Numbered from the stretch's first letter, positions 1 through 7,952 are shown. The stretch is 46,160 nt of DNA from an uncultured Oscillospiraceae bacterium (GCA_934646185.1 CAKUEH010000018.1:1-46160), one strand, 5' to 3'. Translations and numbers: made by a program. Notes: generated by a model from the letters alone, not told the origin.

Positions 1-605
1 CCGCGGTATTTTTTGCCGACGCCCATTTTGCCGTCTTTGACCTCGATGCACGGGCGGAGCTTCAGAAGATTCGCGCCCAGAAGCGTCACGGCGGAGCACC
101 GGCCGCCCTTTTTCATGTAATCCAGCCGGTCAAGGATGAAGCTGGCCTCCACGCGGCCCGTCAGATCGTGCAGCGCCGCGACGATCTCGTCCGGCTCCAT
201 GCCCTCGCGCGACATGCGTTCAGCCTCGAGCACGACAAGACCGTGGCCTGTGGATAAATTTCTGGAATCGACGACGTATACGTTGTCAAAGTCCGCCGCC
301 GCCAGCTTCGCGTTCTGATAGCAGCAGGAGAAATCCAGAGAAATGCAGATGTGGATGACAAAATCGTTTTTGGCCGAAAGCTCCGTAAACACGCGGACAT
401 AGTCGGCCAGATTGACCGCCGCCGTCTGCGGAAGACTGCCTCCTGCGGAGACGTGGGCATAGATATCGTCGGGCTTGACGTCCACGCCGTCGCGCAGCGT
501 CCTGCCGTCCATGCTCACGTAGAGGGGCAGCAGCCGGATGTTGTACCGTTCCAGCTGCTCCGGGCTGAGATCACAGGTAGAGTCAGATGTGATCTGGTAT
601 CGCAT
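1..605 (-). CDS. DegV family fatty-acid-binding protein (partial, C-terminus outside window)
   Basis: Reading the minus strand from an ATG at 605 gives about 201 residues, open to the window edge. The N-terminus MRYQITSDSTCDLSPEQ and the later segments LPLYVSMDGRTLRDGVD, LPQTAAVN, VVDSRNLSTGHGLVV and LDYMKKGGRCSAVT are typical of DegV proteins, which bind a fatty acyl chain; in several Firmicutes a homologue (FakB) presents fatty acid to the FakA kinase. A normal DegV has about 280 residues, so roughly the last 80 are missing. The start is preceded by an AAGGAAGGG Shine-Dalgarno and lies 23 nt inside the end of tadA, so the two are probably co-transcribed and translationally coupled. Family assignment is firm; the ligand is not known. 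Confidence 0.85.
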   Translation of the reverse strand, partial: MRYQITSDSTCDLSPEQLERYNIRLLPLYVSMDGRTLRDGVDVKPDDIYAHVSAGGSLPQTAAVNLADYVRVFTELSAKNDFVIHICISLDFSCCYQNAKLAAADFDNVYVVDSRNLSTGHGLVVLEAERMSREGMEPDEIVAALHDLTGRVEASFILDRLDYMKKGGRCSAVTLLGANLLKLRPCIEVKDGKMGVGKKYR

Positions 606-1131
606 AGTATGTCCCTTCCTTTTTTTCATCAGCGCCCGCATCGGGCGCGCGCTTGAAAGCACTTGTTTTGTGCTTTCCCTGACGCAGCGCGCGGAAAAAG
701 TCGCGCAGCGCCTGTGAACAGTCCGCTTCCAGTACGCCGCCGCTGACCTCCGGCTGAAAACAGCCCGGCAGATGCAGCAGATCGACGAGACTTCCCGCCG
801 CGCCGGATTTTGGATCGCGCGCGCCGAAAACAACGCGCGGCAGATGTGCGTTCAAGATCGCGCCCGCGCACATGGGGCACGGCTCCAGCGTCACGTACAG
901 CGTACACTGCCACAGCCGCCACCCGCCGAGCGTCCGGCAGGCTTCACCGATGGCCTCCAGCTCCGCGTGAGCAAGCGCCGTTTTTCCCTTTTCGCGCCGG
1001 TTCCGGCCCCGGCCGACGATGCGTTCTCCCAGTGTGATCACACACCCCACCGGGACCTCGCCGTCCGCCGCCGCCTCCTGCGCAAGCAGGAGCGCTTCGC
1101 GCATCATTGCCTCATCCAAATCCGTACACAC
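583..1131 (-). CDS. tadA: tRNA-specific adenosine deaminase
   Basis: Deaminates adenosine 34 to inosine in the anticodon of tRNA-Arg(ACG). The zinc and catalytic motifs of the cytidine-deaminase fold are present: HAELEAI with the catalytic Glu, and TLEPCPMCAGA with the two Cys ligands. EVPVGCVI near the N-terminus is also typical. The protein is about 180 residues; TadA is usually 150-175, and the excess is a basic C-terminal tail (KHKTSAFKRAPDAGADEKKE). The start is uncertain: the open frame begins with GTG at 1131, but GGAGG lies only one base before it, so TTG at 1119 or ATG at 1107 could be the real start. A sigma-A promoter lies just upstream, and degV follows with a 23-nt overlap. Confidence 0.92.
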   Translation of the reverse strand: MCTDLDEAMMREALLLAQEAAADGEVPVGCVITLGERIVGRGRNRREKGKTALAHAELEAIGEACRTLGGWRLWQCTLYVTLEPCPMCAGAILNAHLPRVVFGARDPKSGAAGSLVDLLHLPGCFQPEVSGGVLEADCSQALRDFFRALRQGKHKTSAFKRAPDAGADEKKEGTYYAIPDHI

Positions 1132-1154
1132 ACCTCCACGGCAGGATTCTCTAT

Positions 1155-1183
1155 ATCATACCCGAAAATGGAAGATTCGTCAA
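1155..1183 (-). promoter_or_regulatory. sigma-A promoter of tadA-degV
   Basis: On the minus strand TTGACG and TATGAT are separated by exactly 17 nt. The predicted transcript start near 1148 leaves a very short leader before tadA. Confidence 0.75.
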
Positions 1184-1223
1184 CACCTCTCGGGAAGCGC
1201 CGCTGCCGAAACTTCCTGCACAA

Positions 1224-1385
1224 AGCCTCCCCTTGCCATGCTTTGCATGGGAAGGGGAGGTGGCATTTGCGAAGCAAATGACGGAGGGGATCTGCTGCAG
1301 AATTCAGCGCGTCCGGAATTTGCGGCGTTCGAATCCCCTCAGTCAGCTTCGCTGACAGCCCCCCTTGGGCCCAAGGGGGGCCTTT
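1224..1385. repeat. Dispersed intergenic repeat, family A, copy 1
   Basis: About 160 bp bounded by GCCTCCCCTT and its inverse AAGGGGGGCCTT, with inner motifs GACGGAGGGGAT and TTCGAATCCCCTCAGTCAGC. Related copies lie at 9387-9550, 10828-10980, 20823-20988, 29060-29155 (half) and 46029-46160 (cut by the window end). It contains no gene and lies between tadA and mnmG. The element looks like a non-autonomous, miniature inverted-repeat type sequence. Confidence 0.8.
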
Positions 1386-1418
1386 GGAAAAGCGTGCCCG
1401 ATGCCGGGCGGCGCGTTG

Positions 1419-1450
1419 AAAAAAGACCCCGGCCAGAGCTCTGGCCGGGG
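1419..1450 (-). terminator. Rho-independent terminator on minus strand, without an obvious gene
   Basis: A perfect 24-nt palindrome, CCCCGGCCAGAG followed by CTCTGGCCGGGG, is flanked on the plus strand by GAAAAAA, which gives a U-run on the minus transcript. No minus-strand gene lies upstream before mnmG, which runs on plus. The rest of the gap from 1451 to 1610 holds a second GC-rich hairpin (about 1467-1492) and nothing else recognised. Confidence 0.6.
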
Positions 1451-1610
1451 AAGATGGGGTTGTGGGATTTGGCTGCGGCGCGAGGCCGCGGCCAGGGATA
1501 TGAAGTGCGCTCGCATTGGATAAGCTGTAGCTATAAGATAGCACCCGGGCGGGGAAAAGTCTGCCGAACGCTGTCGCGGCGGAATTTTTTTCCGCGCGCG
1601 GGCGGGCTTC

Positions 1611-1639
1611 TTGAAAAAGAGCCTGTTTGCTGATAAAAT
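1611..1639 (+). promoter_or_regulatory. sigma-A promoter of mnmG-tatD
   Basis: TTGAAA and TAAAAT are separated by 17 nt, 24 nt before the mnmG start codon. A GGAGGG ribosome site follows. Confidence 0.7.
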
Positions 1640-1663
1640 AGCACCCGTATTGGAGGGATTCGA

Positions 1664-3544
1664 ATGGAATTTGACGCTGGAACCTACGATGTCGCCGTCG
1701 TCGGCGCGGGCCATGCCGGCATTGAGGCCGGGCTTGCCTGCGCGCGGATGGGCCTGAAGACCGTCGTGTTTACGATCAATCTGGACGCTGTCGGCAACAT
1801 GCCCTGCAACCCCGCCATCGGCGGCACGGGCAAGGGCCATCTGGTGCGGGAGCTCGACGCGCTGGGCGGGGAAATGGCAAAGGCCGCCGACCGCTCGTGC
1901 ATCCAGTACCGCATGCTGAATCTCGGCAAGGGCCCCGCCGTCCACTCCCTCCGCGCGCAGGCCGACCGGCGGCGCTATCAGGAGGATATGAAGCGCACGC
2001 TCGAGCGGCAGCCGGATCTCGACCTCAAGCAGGCCATGGTCACAAAACTCCGCCTGACGGACGGCCGTGTGTCCGCCGTCGTCACGCGCCTCGGCGCGGT
2101 CTATTCCGTCAGAGCCTGCGTGATCGCCTCCGGCACGTATCTGGACGCGCGCGTCATCACCGGCGACTGCGCGTATGCCTCCGGCCCGGACGGCATGCAG
2201 GCGGGCGTGGGTCTGGCAGAGCAGCTGTCGGCGCTCGGCCTTCGCATGCGCCGCTTCAAGACCGGCACGCCGCCGCGCGTGAACCGCCGCTCGGTCGATG
2301 TGTCGCAGATGGAGCTGCAGCCCGGCGATGCGCACCCGGTCCCCTTCTCGTTTTCGACCGAAACGCCGCCGGAAAACAAGGCCGTCTGCTATCTGACCTA
2401 CACGAACGAAAAAACGCACGAGATCATCAAGGCCAACCACGACCGGTCTCCGCTCTTCAACGGCATGATCGAGTCCGTCGGCCCGCGCTACTGCCCGTCC
2501 ATCGAGACGAAGATCGACCGCTTCCCGGACAAGCCCCGGCACCAGCTGTTCATCGAGCCGTGCGGGCTGTATACGGATGAATTATACATTCAGGGCCTCT
2601 CGTCCTCGCTGCCCGAGGACGTGCAGCTCGACATGCTCCACTCCATCCGGGGTCTGGAGCATGCGGAGATGATGCGTCCGGCCTACGCCATCGAATACGC
2701 CTGCATCGACCCGACCGAGCTTCTGCCGACGCTCGAAAGCAAAAAGATCCCCGGCCTTTACGGCGCGGGCCAGTTCAACGGCTCATCCGGCTATGAGGAG
2801 GCCGCCGTGCAGGGCTTCGTCGCGGGCGTAAACGCGGCGCTGAAGATCAGGGGCGAGGAACCGATGGTTCTGAAACGCTCCGACGGCTATATCGGCACGC
2901 TCATTGACGATCTGGTCACGAAGGGCACGAACGAGCCCTACCGCATCATGACCTCGCGCTCGGAATACCGGCTTTTGCACCGGCAGGACAACGCCGACGA
3001 GCGATTGATGCCCATCGGCCACCGCATCGGCCTTGTGCCGGACGCGCAATACGCCGCCGTGCAGGAGAAATACCGCACGGTCGCGCGGGAGATCAAGCGG
3101 CTGGAGGCCACGGGCGTGGCCGGGAGCGAAGCGCTGAACGACATGCTCCGCGCGCACGACACCGCGCCGGTCGAGGGCTCGGCCCGCCTTGCCGATCTGG
3201 TGCGCCGCCCGCAGCTGGGCTATGACGATCTGGCTCCCTTCGACCCGGAGAGGCCGGAGCTGCCGCCCGTTATCCGCGAGGCCGTCGAGATCCGCATGAA
3301 ATACGCGGGCTACATCGCCCGCCAGCAGAAGCAGGTCGAGGAATTCGCCCGCGAGGAGGGACGGCTCCTGCCAAACTCGATCGACTATCTGTCCATTCAG
3401 GGCCTGCGCGTCGAGGCGCGGCAGAAGCTGAGCGAGATCCGCCCCCTGTCCGTCGGGCAGGCCAGCCGCATCTCGGGCGTATCGCCCGCGGATATCGCGG
3501 TGCTGCTCATCTGGCTGGAACAGAATAAGCCGTCAAAGGAGTAA
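1664..3544 (+). CDS. mnmG: tRNA uridine-5-carboxymethylaminomethyl(34) synthesis enzyme MnmG
   Basis: FAD enzyme that with MnmE installs the (carboxymethyl)aminomethyl group on U34 of several tRNAs. The 626-residue length is normal. The dinucleotide-binding motif GAGHAGIEAG lies at about residues 14-23, followed by the family signature NPAIGGTGKGHLVRELDALGG. Later landmarks are KTGTPPRV, QLFIEPCG, YGAGQFNGSSGYEEAA and TSRSEYRL, and the C-terminal helical domain ends in SVGQASRISGVSPADI. The start has TTGGAGGGATTCGAATG. No mnmE or rsmG, frequent neighbours in Firmicutes, is nearby. tatD follows after 3 nt, with its ribosome site over the mnmG stop. Confidence 0.97.
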   Translation: MEFDAGTYDVAVVGAGHAGIEAGLACARMGLKTVVFTINLDAVGNMPCNPAIGGTGKGHLVRELDALGGEMAKAADRSCIQYRMLNLGKGPAVHSLRAQADRRRYQEDMKRTLERQPDLDLKQAMVTKLRLTDGRVSAVVTRLGAVYSVRACVIASGTYLDARVITGDCAYASGPDGMQAGVGLAEQLSALGLRMRRFKTGTPPRVNRRSVDVSQMELQPGDAHPVPFSFSTETPPENKAVCYLTYTNEKTHEIIKANHDRSPLFNGMIESVGPRYCPSIETKIDRFPDKPRHQLFIEPCGLYTDELYIQGLSSSLPEDVQLDMLHSIRGLEHAEMMRPAYAIEYACIDPTELLPTLESKKIPGLYGAGQFNGSSGYEEAAVQGFVAGVNAALKIRGEEPMVLKRSDGYIGTLIDDLVTKGTNEPYRIMTSRSEYRLLHRQDNADERLMPIGHRIGLVPDAQYAAVQEKYRTVAREIKRLEATGVAGSEALNDMLRAHDTAPVEGSARLADLVRRPQLGYDDLAPFDPERPELPPVIREAVEIRMKYAGYIARQQKQVEEFAREEGRLLPNSIDYLSIQGLRVEARQKLSEIRPLSVGQASRISGVSPADIAVLLIWLEQNKPSKE

Positions 3545-3547
3545 GCG

Positions 3548-4306
3548 ATGTATTTTGATTCTCACGCCCATCTGGGCGAGGACTGTTTTGCACAGGACTT
3601 TGTGAACATTGTGGAAAAAATGCGCGCGGCGAACGTCACCGGCATGATGGAGATCGGATTCGACGGCCCGTCTTCTTATCACGCGGTCGAGCTGGCCAAT
3701 CAGCATGATTGGATCTGGGCCGCTGTCGGCAGCCACCCGGACGACGCGGCGCAGGTGGATGAAGCGCGGATCGAAGAATACCGCGCGCTGTGCAAAGATC
3801 CGCGCGTGAAGGCCATTGGCGAGATCGGCCTGGATTATCACTACGAAGACCCTCCGCGCGCTGTGCAGCAAAGCGCGTTCCGGATGCAGATGGCGCTTGC
3901 GCAGGAGCTTTCTCTTCCCGTCGTAATCCACGAGCGCGAGGCGCACGAGGATGGGCTGCGCATCATCGATGAGTTCCCGGACGTGACGGGCGTGTTCCAC
4001 TGCTTCTCCGGCAGCTATGAGATGGCGAAGGAGCTGGTCAGGCGCGGCTGGTACATCGGCTTTACCGGCGTCGTGACGTTTAAAAACGCACGCAAGGCGG
4101 TCGAGGTCGCGGAAAAGATCCCGCTGGAGCGCATCCTCATTGAGACGGACTGCCCCTATATGGCCCCGGAGCCGTTCAGAGGCCGCCGCAACGACCCGAG
4201 CCTCGTGCCGTTCGTGGCAAAAAAAATCGCGGAGCTCCGCGGCCTCTCCCCGGAAGCCGTGGCCGCCGCAACAGCAGAAAACGCAAAACGCCTGTTCCGG
4301 ATCTAA
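3548..4306 (+). CDS. tatD: TatD family metal-dependent DNase/hydrolase
   Basis: 252 residues, the usual TatD length. Metal-binding landmarks of this amidohydrolase-fold family appear in order: DSHAHL near the N-terminus, GEIGLDYHY around residue 97, VIHEREA, FHCFSGS and ETDCPYMAPEPFRGRRNDP near residue 200. TatD proteins are Mg-dependent 3'-5' exonucleases or deoxyribonucleases with roles in DNA repair and RNA decay; the substrate cannot be told from sequence. The start codon is only 3 nt after the mnmG stop and the ribosome site AAGGAG overlaps that stop, so the pair is translationally coupled. Confidence 0.93.
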   Translation: MYFDSHAHLGEDCFAQDFVNIVEKMRAANVTGMMEIGFDGPSSYHAVELANQHDWIWAAVGSHPDDAAQVDEARIEEYRALCKDPRVKAIGEIGLDYHYEDPPRAVQQSAFRMQMALAQELSLPVVIHEREAHEDGLRIIDEFPDVTGVFHCFSGSYEMAKELVRRGWYIGFTGVVTFKNARKAVEVAEKIPLERILIETDCPYMAPEPFRGRRNDPSLVPFVAKKIAELRGLSPEAVAAATAENAKRLFRI

Positions 4307-4425
4307 CTCCCCCCAAAGGGCCAAAGAGGGTAGGGACGCTGGCGCGCAGCGCCTGAGAGGCCGCGGCAGGCAGCAGCGAAAAGCGAAAGCCCAATGCGAA
4401 TCCGTATGCACTGCCAAATTCCATT

Positions 4426-4589
4426 GTAGGGGCCGATGCCCACATCGGCCCATGAGGAAGCTGCGAATCCGCCGTAGATTTCCGTAAAAACGGTGCATTC
4501 TGCGTGGGCCGATGTGTACCGGCAAGCGGCAGACCCACATCCGTAACGCTCCTTCGTCGCGAACGGCTGTGACCGGCATCGGCCCCTAC
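4426..4589. repeat. Composite REP pair (family B, BIME-like), copy 1
   Basis: GTAGGGGCCGATGCCCACATCGGCCC (a 26-bp palindromic unit; the stretch at 4426-4451) is followed by a spacer containing GAAGCTGCGAATCCGCCG and a small hairpin CCGTAAAAACGG. A degenerate inverted copy follows and ends in GGCATCGGCCCCTAC at 4575-4589. The element fills the 361-bp gap after tatD. 4307-4425 shows only degenerate family-A-like sequence. Confidence 0.75.
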
Positions 4590-4622
4590 AGGGTGCTGTG
4601 CAATTTTTCCAAACATGCAGAA

Positions 4623-4667
4623 ACGCCCCTTGCCATGCAGTGCGCATGACAAGGGGCGTCTTTGTTT
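4623..4667. terminator. Bidirectional terminator between tatD and DUF2284 gene
   Basis: Stem ACGCCCCTTG/CAAGGGGCGT at 4623-4632 and 4650-4659, with an inner CATGC/GCATG helix, is followed by TCTTTGTTTT on plus. It serves the convergent genes on both sides. Confidence 0.65.
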
Positions 4668-5198
4668 TCACCGGTAGCACAGCACGGAGAACCATGTCAC
4701 GAGATTGCCGGTATAGAATTCGATCCCGTTCTGTTCGGCCAGCGCGGTCGCGACGATGCCGTAGCTCTCGACGCACGGGAACATCCTGTCCGGATGGCGG
4801 CAGGGCGCGTCCGGGTAGGCGCATTCCGGGCAGATCGCGCACGACTCCGTGGAGAGCGTCAGCACGTCGGGGGAATACTGCAGCAGAATGTCCCGCACCT
4901 GCCGCGTGAGCGCTTCGTGCGGCGCTCGCGTGGCGAGCGTCTCGGCCATGTCCGCGATGTCGCGCACCTCGGCCAGCGACGTAAAGACCAGCGCGCCCGG
5001 ATAAGACAGCACCCGTTCCCGGCAGGTCTCGACCGTGCCGACCGCGGGCGGGCAGGCCCAGCTGGTCCCGTACATGGGGCATTCATGCTCGCAGACGTAG
5101 CGGATGCGGTCAGAAAATTCAATTTCGCGCGGATCGACCCACGCGTACTGGCTGACCGGCAGCTGGCACAGCTGCTGCTCGACGGCCTGTTTGTCCAT
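4668..5198 (-). CDS. DUF2284 domain protein, predicted metal-binding
   Basis: 176 residues rich in cysteine. Clusters are CEHECPMYGTSWACPP at about residues 32-47 and CAICPECAYPDAPCRHPDRMFPC at about 120-142, plus a late Cys near the C-terminus. This pattern is that of DUF2284 proteins, described as predicted metal-binding proteins and common in anaerobes; no reaction is established. The ATG at 5198 follows GGAGGGGAACCGG. An upstream in-frame ATG at 5261 is possible, but it would add a polar 21-residue tail. It lies downstream of the ABC-F gene on the same strand with a 67-nt gap, so read-through is possible, but no functional link is evident. Confidence 0.8.
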   Translation of the reverse strand: MDKQAVEQQLCQLPVSQYAWVDPREIEFSDRIRYVCEHECPMYGTSWACPPAVGTVETCRERVLSYPGALVFTSLAEVRDIADMAETLATRAPHEALTRQVRDILLQYSPDVLTLSTESCAICPECAYPDAPCRHPDRMFPCVESYGIVATALAEQNGIEFYTGNLVTWFSVLCYR

Positions 5199-5265
5199 TC
5201 CGGTTCCCCTCCGTTTCCGGTTCGTTTCTGTTATTGTATCCGGCGGCGCGCGAAACGTCAAGCCG

Positions 5266-6762
5266 TCAGAGCGTCACGGTCTTTGTCGCGACGCGCTCGC
5301 AGAACACGCGGTCGTGCTCGACGAAGAGGATCGTCGGCTGGACCTCCAGCAGCAGCTCCTCGAGCTGGATGCGCGAGAGCACATCCACATAATTGAGCGG
5401 CTCGTCCCAGACGAGCAGATGCGACGGCTCGCACAGGCTCCGCGCCAGCAGTACCTTTTTCTTCTGTCCGGCAGAAAAGTCCGCCATGTCCTTTTCGAAC
5501 TGCACCCGCGCGAAGTCCAGCTTGCGCAAGATCGCCTTAAAAAGACTTTCGTCCAGCCCATGCTGCGCGGCATAGGCGGAAAGATCGCCCCGCAGGCCGG
5601 ACGGATCCTGCTGCACATAGGAGATCTGCAGCCGGGAGCCGCGCTCCACCGTTCCGCTGTGCGGCACGTCCTCGCCGCACAGCAGGCGCAGCAGGCTCGT
5701 TTTCCCGGTGCCGTTCGCACCGCGCAGCGCGATCCGGTCACCCTGTTCGACGGAAAAGCTCACGCCGCTGAAGACCGGCACGCCGCCGTAGCACACCGAG
5801 ACGTCCCGCAGAAGCGCCAGCCGGTTCGTGTGGTACGGCAGCTGGTGCAGCTTCAGGGGTGCGGCCTGTTCAATATCCTTTAACAGCGCCGATTTTTCCT
5901 CAATGGCAGCGTTCTGCCGCCGTTCGAGATTCTTGCGCCGCTGCTGCATGCGGCGCGACTGTTCGCCGATGTAGGCCCGGCCGCCCATGGCGTCGGCCTC
6001 GCCCGTCACTTTTGCCGAGTGCGGGCCGATCTTCGTGCTTTCGACCTTGTCCGCCCACGCGCGCGACTGCCGCGCGGCCTGCTTCAGGCGGCCGATCTCC
6101 TTTTTGAGCTGCGCGTTCTGCGCCAACTCAAACGCGTCCTGCCGCTGTTTATTTTCGTACCATGAGGAAAAATTGCCCTTCTGCACCTCGATGCTGCTGC
6201 GGCCTATGGACAAAATGTGGTCGACGCAGCCGTCCAGAAACGCGCGGTCGTGCGAGACGAGCAGGAAGCCGGACTTTTTCGCCAGATACCGGCTGACAAG
6301 CGCGCGGCCCGTCTCGTCCAGATGGTTCGTCGGCTCGTCAATGAGCAGGTACCGGCCCTCCCGCGCGAACAGCAGCGCCAGCAGAATCTTTGCCTGTTCG
6401 CCTCCGGAAAGCGTGGAAAACGGCCGGTACAGCGCGTCGTCTGTGACGGCAAGCGGGGCAAGCTCCCGCCGGAAGCGCCATTCCGGCACGTCCGGGAAGC
6501 CGCGCTCCAGCAGCTCCAGCGGCGTAAGCGCCGCGTCGGGAATCGGATACGGGAAATACTCAAACCCGCCGGGGGATGTGATCGTGCCCTGGTGGGGATA
6601 CTGCCCCTGTAAAAGCCGCAGGAGCGTCGTCTTGCCGCGTCCGTTGCGGCCCGTCAGACCGAGCCGCCAATCGGTGTCGAGCTGGAAGCTGACATGCTCA
6701 AACACATTGTCAAAGCTGCCAGGGTATGCAAAGGTGAGGTCTGTAATTTGGATCAATGCCAT
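5266..6762 (-). CDS. ABC-F ATPase, Lsa-like ribosomal protection protein
   Basis: 498 residues with two ATP-binding domains and no membrane segments. Domain 1 has GRNGRGKTT (about residue 39), LSGGEQAK and LLIDEPTNHLD. A charged helical linker rich in Lys/Arg/Gln follows (about 190-300). Domain 2 has GANGTGKTS, SAGQKKKVLLARSL and LLVWDEPLNYVD. The opening MALIQITDLTFAYPGSFDNVFEHVSFQLDTDW-type start (given in part) and the WDEPLNY form are characteristic of the Lsa/Vga antibiotic-resistance branch, which displaces lincosamides, streptogramin A and pleuromutilins from the ribosome. The actual drug range cannot be read from sequence. A leader with a short ORF and terminator precedes it, supporting a drug-inducible role. 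Confidence 0.88.
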   Translation of the reverse strand: MALIQITDLTFAYPGSFDNVFEHVSFQLDTDWRLGLTGRNGRGKTTLLRLLQGQYPHQGTITSPGGFEYFPYPIPDAALTPLELLERGFPDVPEWRFRRELAPLAVTDDALYRPFSTLSGGEQAKILLALLFAREGRYLLIDEPTNHLDETGRALVSRYLAKKSGFLLVSHDRAFLDGCVDHILSIGRSSIEVQKGNFSSWYENKQRQDAFELAQNAQLKKEIGRLKQAARQSRAWADKVESTKIGPHSAKVTGEADAMGGRAYIGEQSRRMQQRRKNLERRQNAAIEEKSALLKDIEQAAPLKLHQLPYHTNRLALLRDVSVCYGGVPVFSGVSFSVEQGDRIALRGANGTGKTSLLRLLCGEDVPHSGTVERGSRLQISYVQQDPSGLRGDLSAYAAQHGLDESLFKAILRKLDFARVQFEKDMADFSAGQKKKVLLARSLCEPSHLLVWDEPLNYVDVLSRIQLEELLLEVQPTILFVEHDRVFCERVATKTVTL

Positions 6763-6782
6763 CGTATGCCCTCCATCAAATC

Positions 6783-6815
6783 AAAAAAATGGCTGCGGGA
6801 AACGATCCCACAGCC
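6783..6815 (-). terminator. Attenuator terminator upstream of the ABC-F gene
   Basis: On the minus strand a 10-bp stem, GGCTGTGGGA pairing with TCCCGCAGCC (one G-U), is followed by ATTTTTTTG, only 20 nt before the ABC-F start. It sits inside the leader, so it must be bypassed for expression. A segment upstream in the transcript (plus 6883-6890) is exactly complementary to the 3' arm (plus 6795-6802) and could form the antiterminator. Confidence 0.75.
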
Positions 6816-6950
6816 GAAGGGCATCCTGCGCCTGCCGCAAAATGGGCAGACGGTCTGCACGGAAGCTGAGAGACAAAGCAGATTTCCCGCGAACAGGCAC
6901 AACGAACCAGACGGTCTTCACCGCCGGGATGTTACGATCGTGCCAAGATT

Positions 6951-6971
6951 TCAGCAGGAGATCATGCGCAT
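6951..6971 (-). CDS. Putative leader peptide MRMISC of the ABC-F gene
   Basis: A six-codon frame, ATG CGC ATG ATC TCC TGC then TGA, is preceded at 9 nt by AGAAAGGAG. It starts about 30 nt after the predicted transcript start. Short leader ORFs with good ribosome sites are known upstream of inducible ABC-F resistance genes, where drug-stalled ribosomes change leader folding. Translation is inferred from the ribosome site only. Confidence 0.55.
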   Translation of the reverse strand: MRMISC

Positions 6972-7004
6972 GCTCTCAGGCTCCTTTCTTATTTTTATGC
7001 TCCT

Positions 7005-7033
7005 ATCTTACCATACGGCGCGGAAAAACGCAA
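7005..7033 (-). promoter_or_regulatory. Promoter of the ABC-F leader transcript
   Basis: TTGCGT and TAAGAT on the minus strand are separated by 17 nt. The predicted start near 6998 gives a leader of about 235 nt ahead of the ABC-F start codon. Confidence 0.6.
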
Positions 7034-7119
7034 GCGCCGGTAAAAATTCGCAGAAAAACGCCCCCGGCACGGTGTGTGAGATGCCGGGAGCGTATCGTGC
7101 AGCGCGCGGAAAATGCACA

Positions 7120-7163
7120 TTGCACAGGATGAAAAAAAGTGATATACTATATGACAGTATATC
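7120..7163 (+). promoter_or_regulatory. Promoter and palindromic operator of the XRE membrane regulator
   Basis: TTGCAC (7120-7125) and TATACT (7143-7148) have a 17-nt spacer. The -10 box is part of a perfect inverted repeat GATATACT-N7-AGTATATC (7141-7148 and 7156-7163), a likely operator for autoregulation. The remaining 170 nt to the start codon show GC-rich inverted segments but no recognised riboswitch. Confidence 0.65.
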
Positions 7164-7334
7164 GCCCGGACGGCGGCCCGTCGGCTGCCCTCCGAAACTG
7201 TCTGTATTCTAGCACCGGAGCGCGCAAAATGCACCCTACCGGCGCGGACAGCCGCGATACCCGTCGGAGAACGGCACTCTACCGGCGGTAGAATTTCCTG
7301 TAATATCAATGCTTTTCGGGAAGGGGGCGTCCCT

Positions 7335-7934
7335 ATGCTTCAGGACGAACAGACGCTGCGGCGGACCGTCGCAAAAAACATCGCCGCTTACCGCAAGTCC
7401 CATAAGGACACCCAGCTGGATCTTGCGCGCAAGCTCAATTACTCCGATAAATCCGTCTCCAAGTGGGAGCGCGGAGAGGGTCTGCCGGATGTGTACATCC
7501 TCGCGCAGATCGCGCAGCTCTACGGCGTGACCGTCAGCAACCTCATCGGCGAAGAGGAGCCGCCCAAAAAGGCCAACCCGCATTTTCATATCTACGTGCT
7601 GCTGCTGTCCGTGGCGCTGGTGTTCGTCATCGCGGCGATTTTGTTCACCGCCTTCACCATCGCCGCCGTGCCGTTCCCGTCGTGGCTGTTTTTCCTGTAC
7701 GCCGTGCCGGTGTCGAGCATCGTGTGCATCGTCTTTACCTCCCTCTGGTGGGGCATTCTGATGCAGACCCTGTCCATTACGGCCCTCATCTGGTCGGCCG
7801 GCGCCTGCATCTATCTGTCGATCCCCATCCCCATTCCGAACCTGAGCCTCATCTTCGTCGTCTGTGCCGCCGTCCAGGTGCTCATCACGCTCTGGGAGCT
7901 GTTCCGGTTTTCCAGGACAAGGACGTGGTTCTGA
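7335..7934 (+). CDS. XRE-family regulator with C-terminal membrane domain
   Basis: 199 residues. Residues about 10-65 form a Cro/CI-type helix-turn-helix (RTVAKNIAAYRKSHKDTQLD, KSVSKWERGEGLPDVYILAQIA). After a short EEEPPKK linker there are about four hydrophobic segments (YVLLLSVALVFVIAAILFTA, WLFFLYAVPVSSIVCIVF, GILMQTLSITALIWSAGA, LSLIFVVCAAVQVLITLW). It is probably a membrane-anchored one-component regulator; targets are unknown. A perfect inverted repeat overlaps its own -10 box, suggesting autoregulation. It is divergent from the ABC-F gene, but each has its own promoter and I see no direct evidence that it controls that gene. GGAAGGGGG serves as ribosome site. Confidence 0.85.
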   Translation: MLQDEQTLRRTVAKNIAAYRKSHKDTQLDLARKLNYSDKSVSKWERGEGLPDVYILAQIAQLYGVTVSNLIGEEEPPKKANPHFHIYVLLLSVALVFVIAAILFTAFTIAAVPFPSWLFFLYAVPVSSIVCIVFTSLWWGILMQTLSITALIWSAGACIYLSIPIPIPNLSLIFVVCAAVQVLITLWELFRFSRTRTWF

Positions 7935-7952
7935 CCGCCGCAGTCTGTTTCA

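Noticed and set aside
1387..1663. Search for SRP RNA (scRNA), often found beside tadA in Firmicutes.
   Set aside because: The conserved GGTCAGGTCCGGAAGGAAGC-type core is absent on both strands of this gap.
4176..5082. Long open frames across the tatD-DUF2284 gap and into DUF2284.
   Set aside because: They read through REP repeats (peptides like GADAHIGP) and overlap well-supported genes in other frames; no domain or ribosome site supports them.
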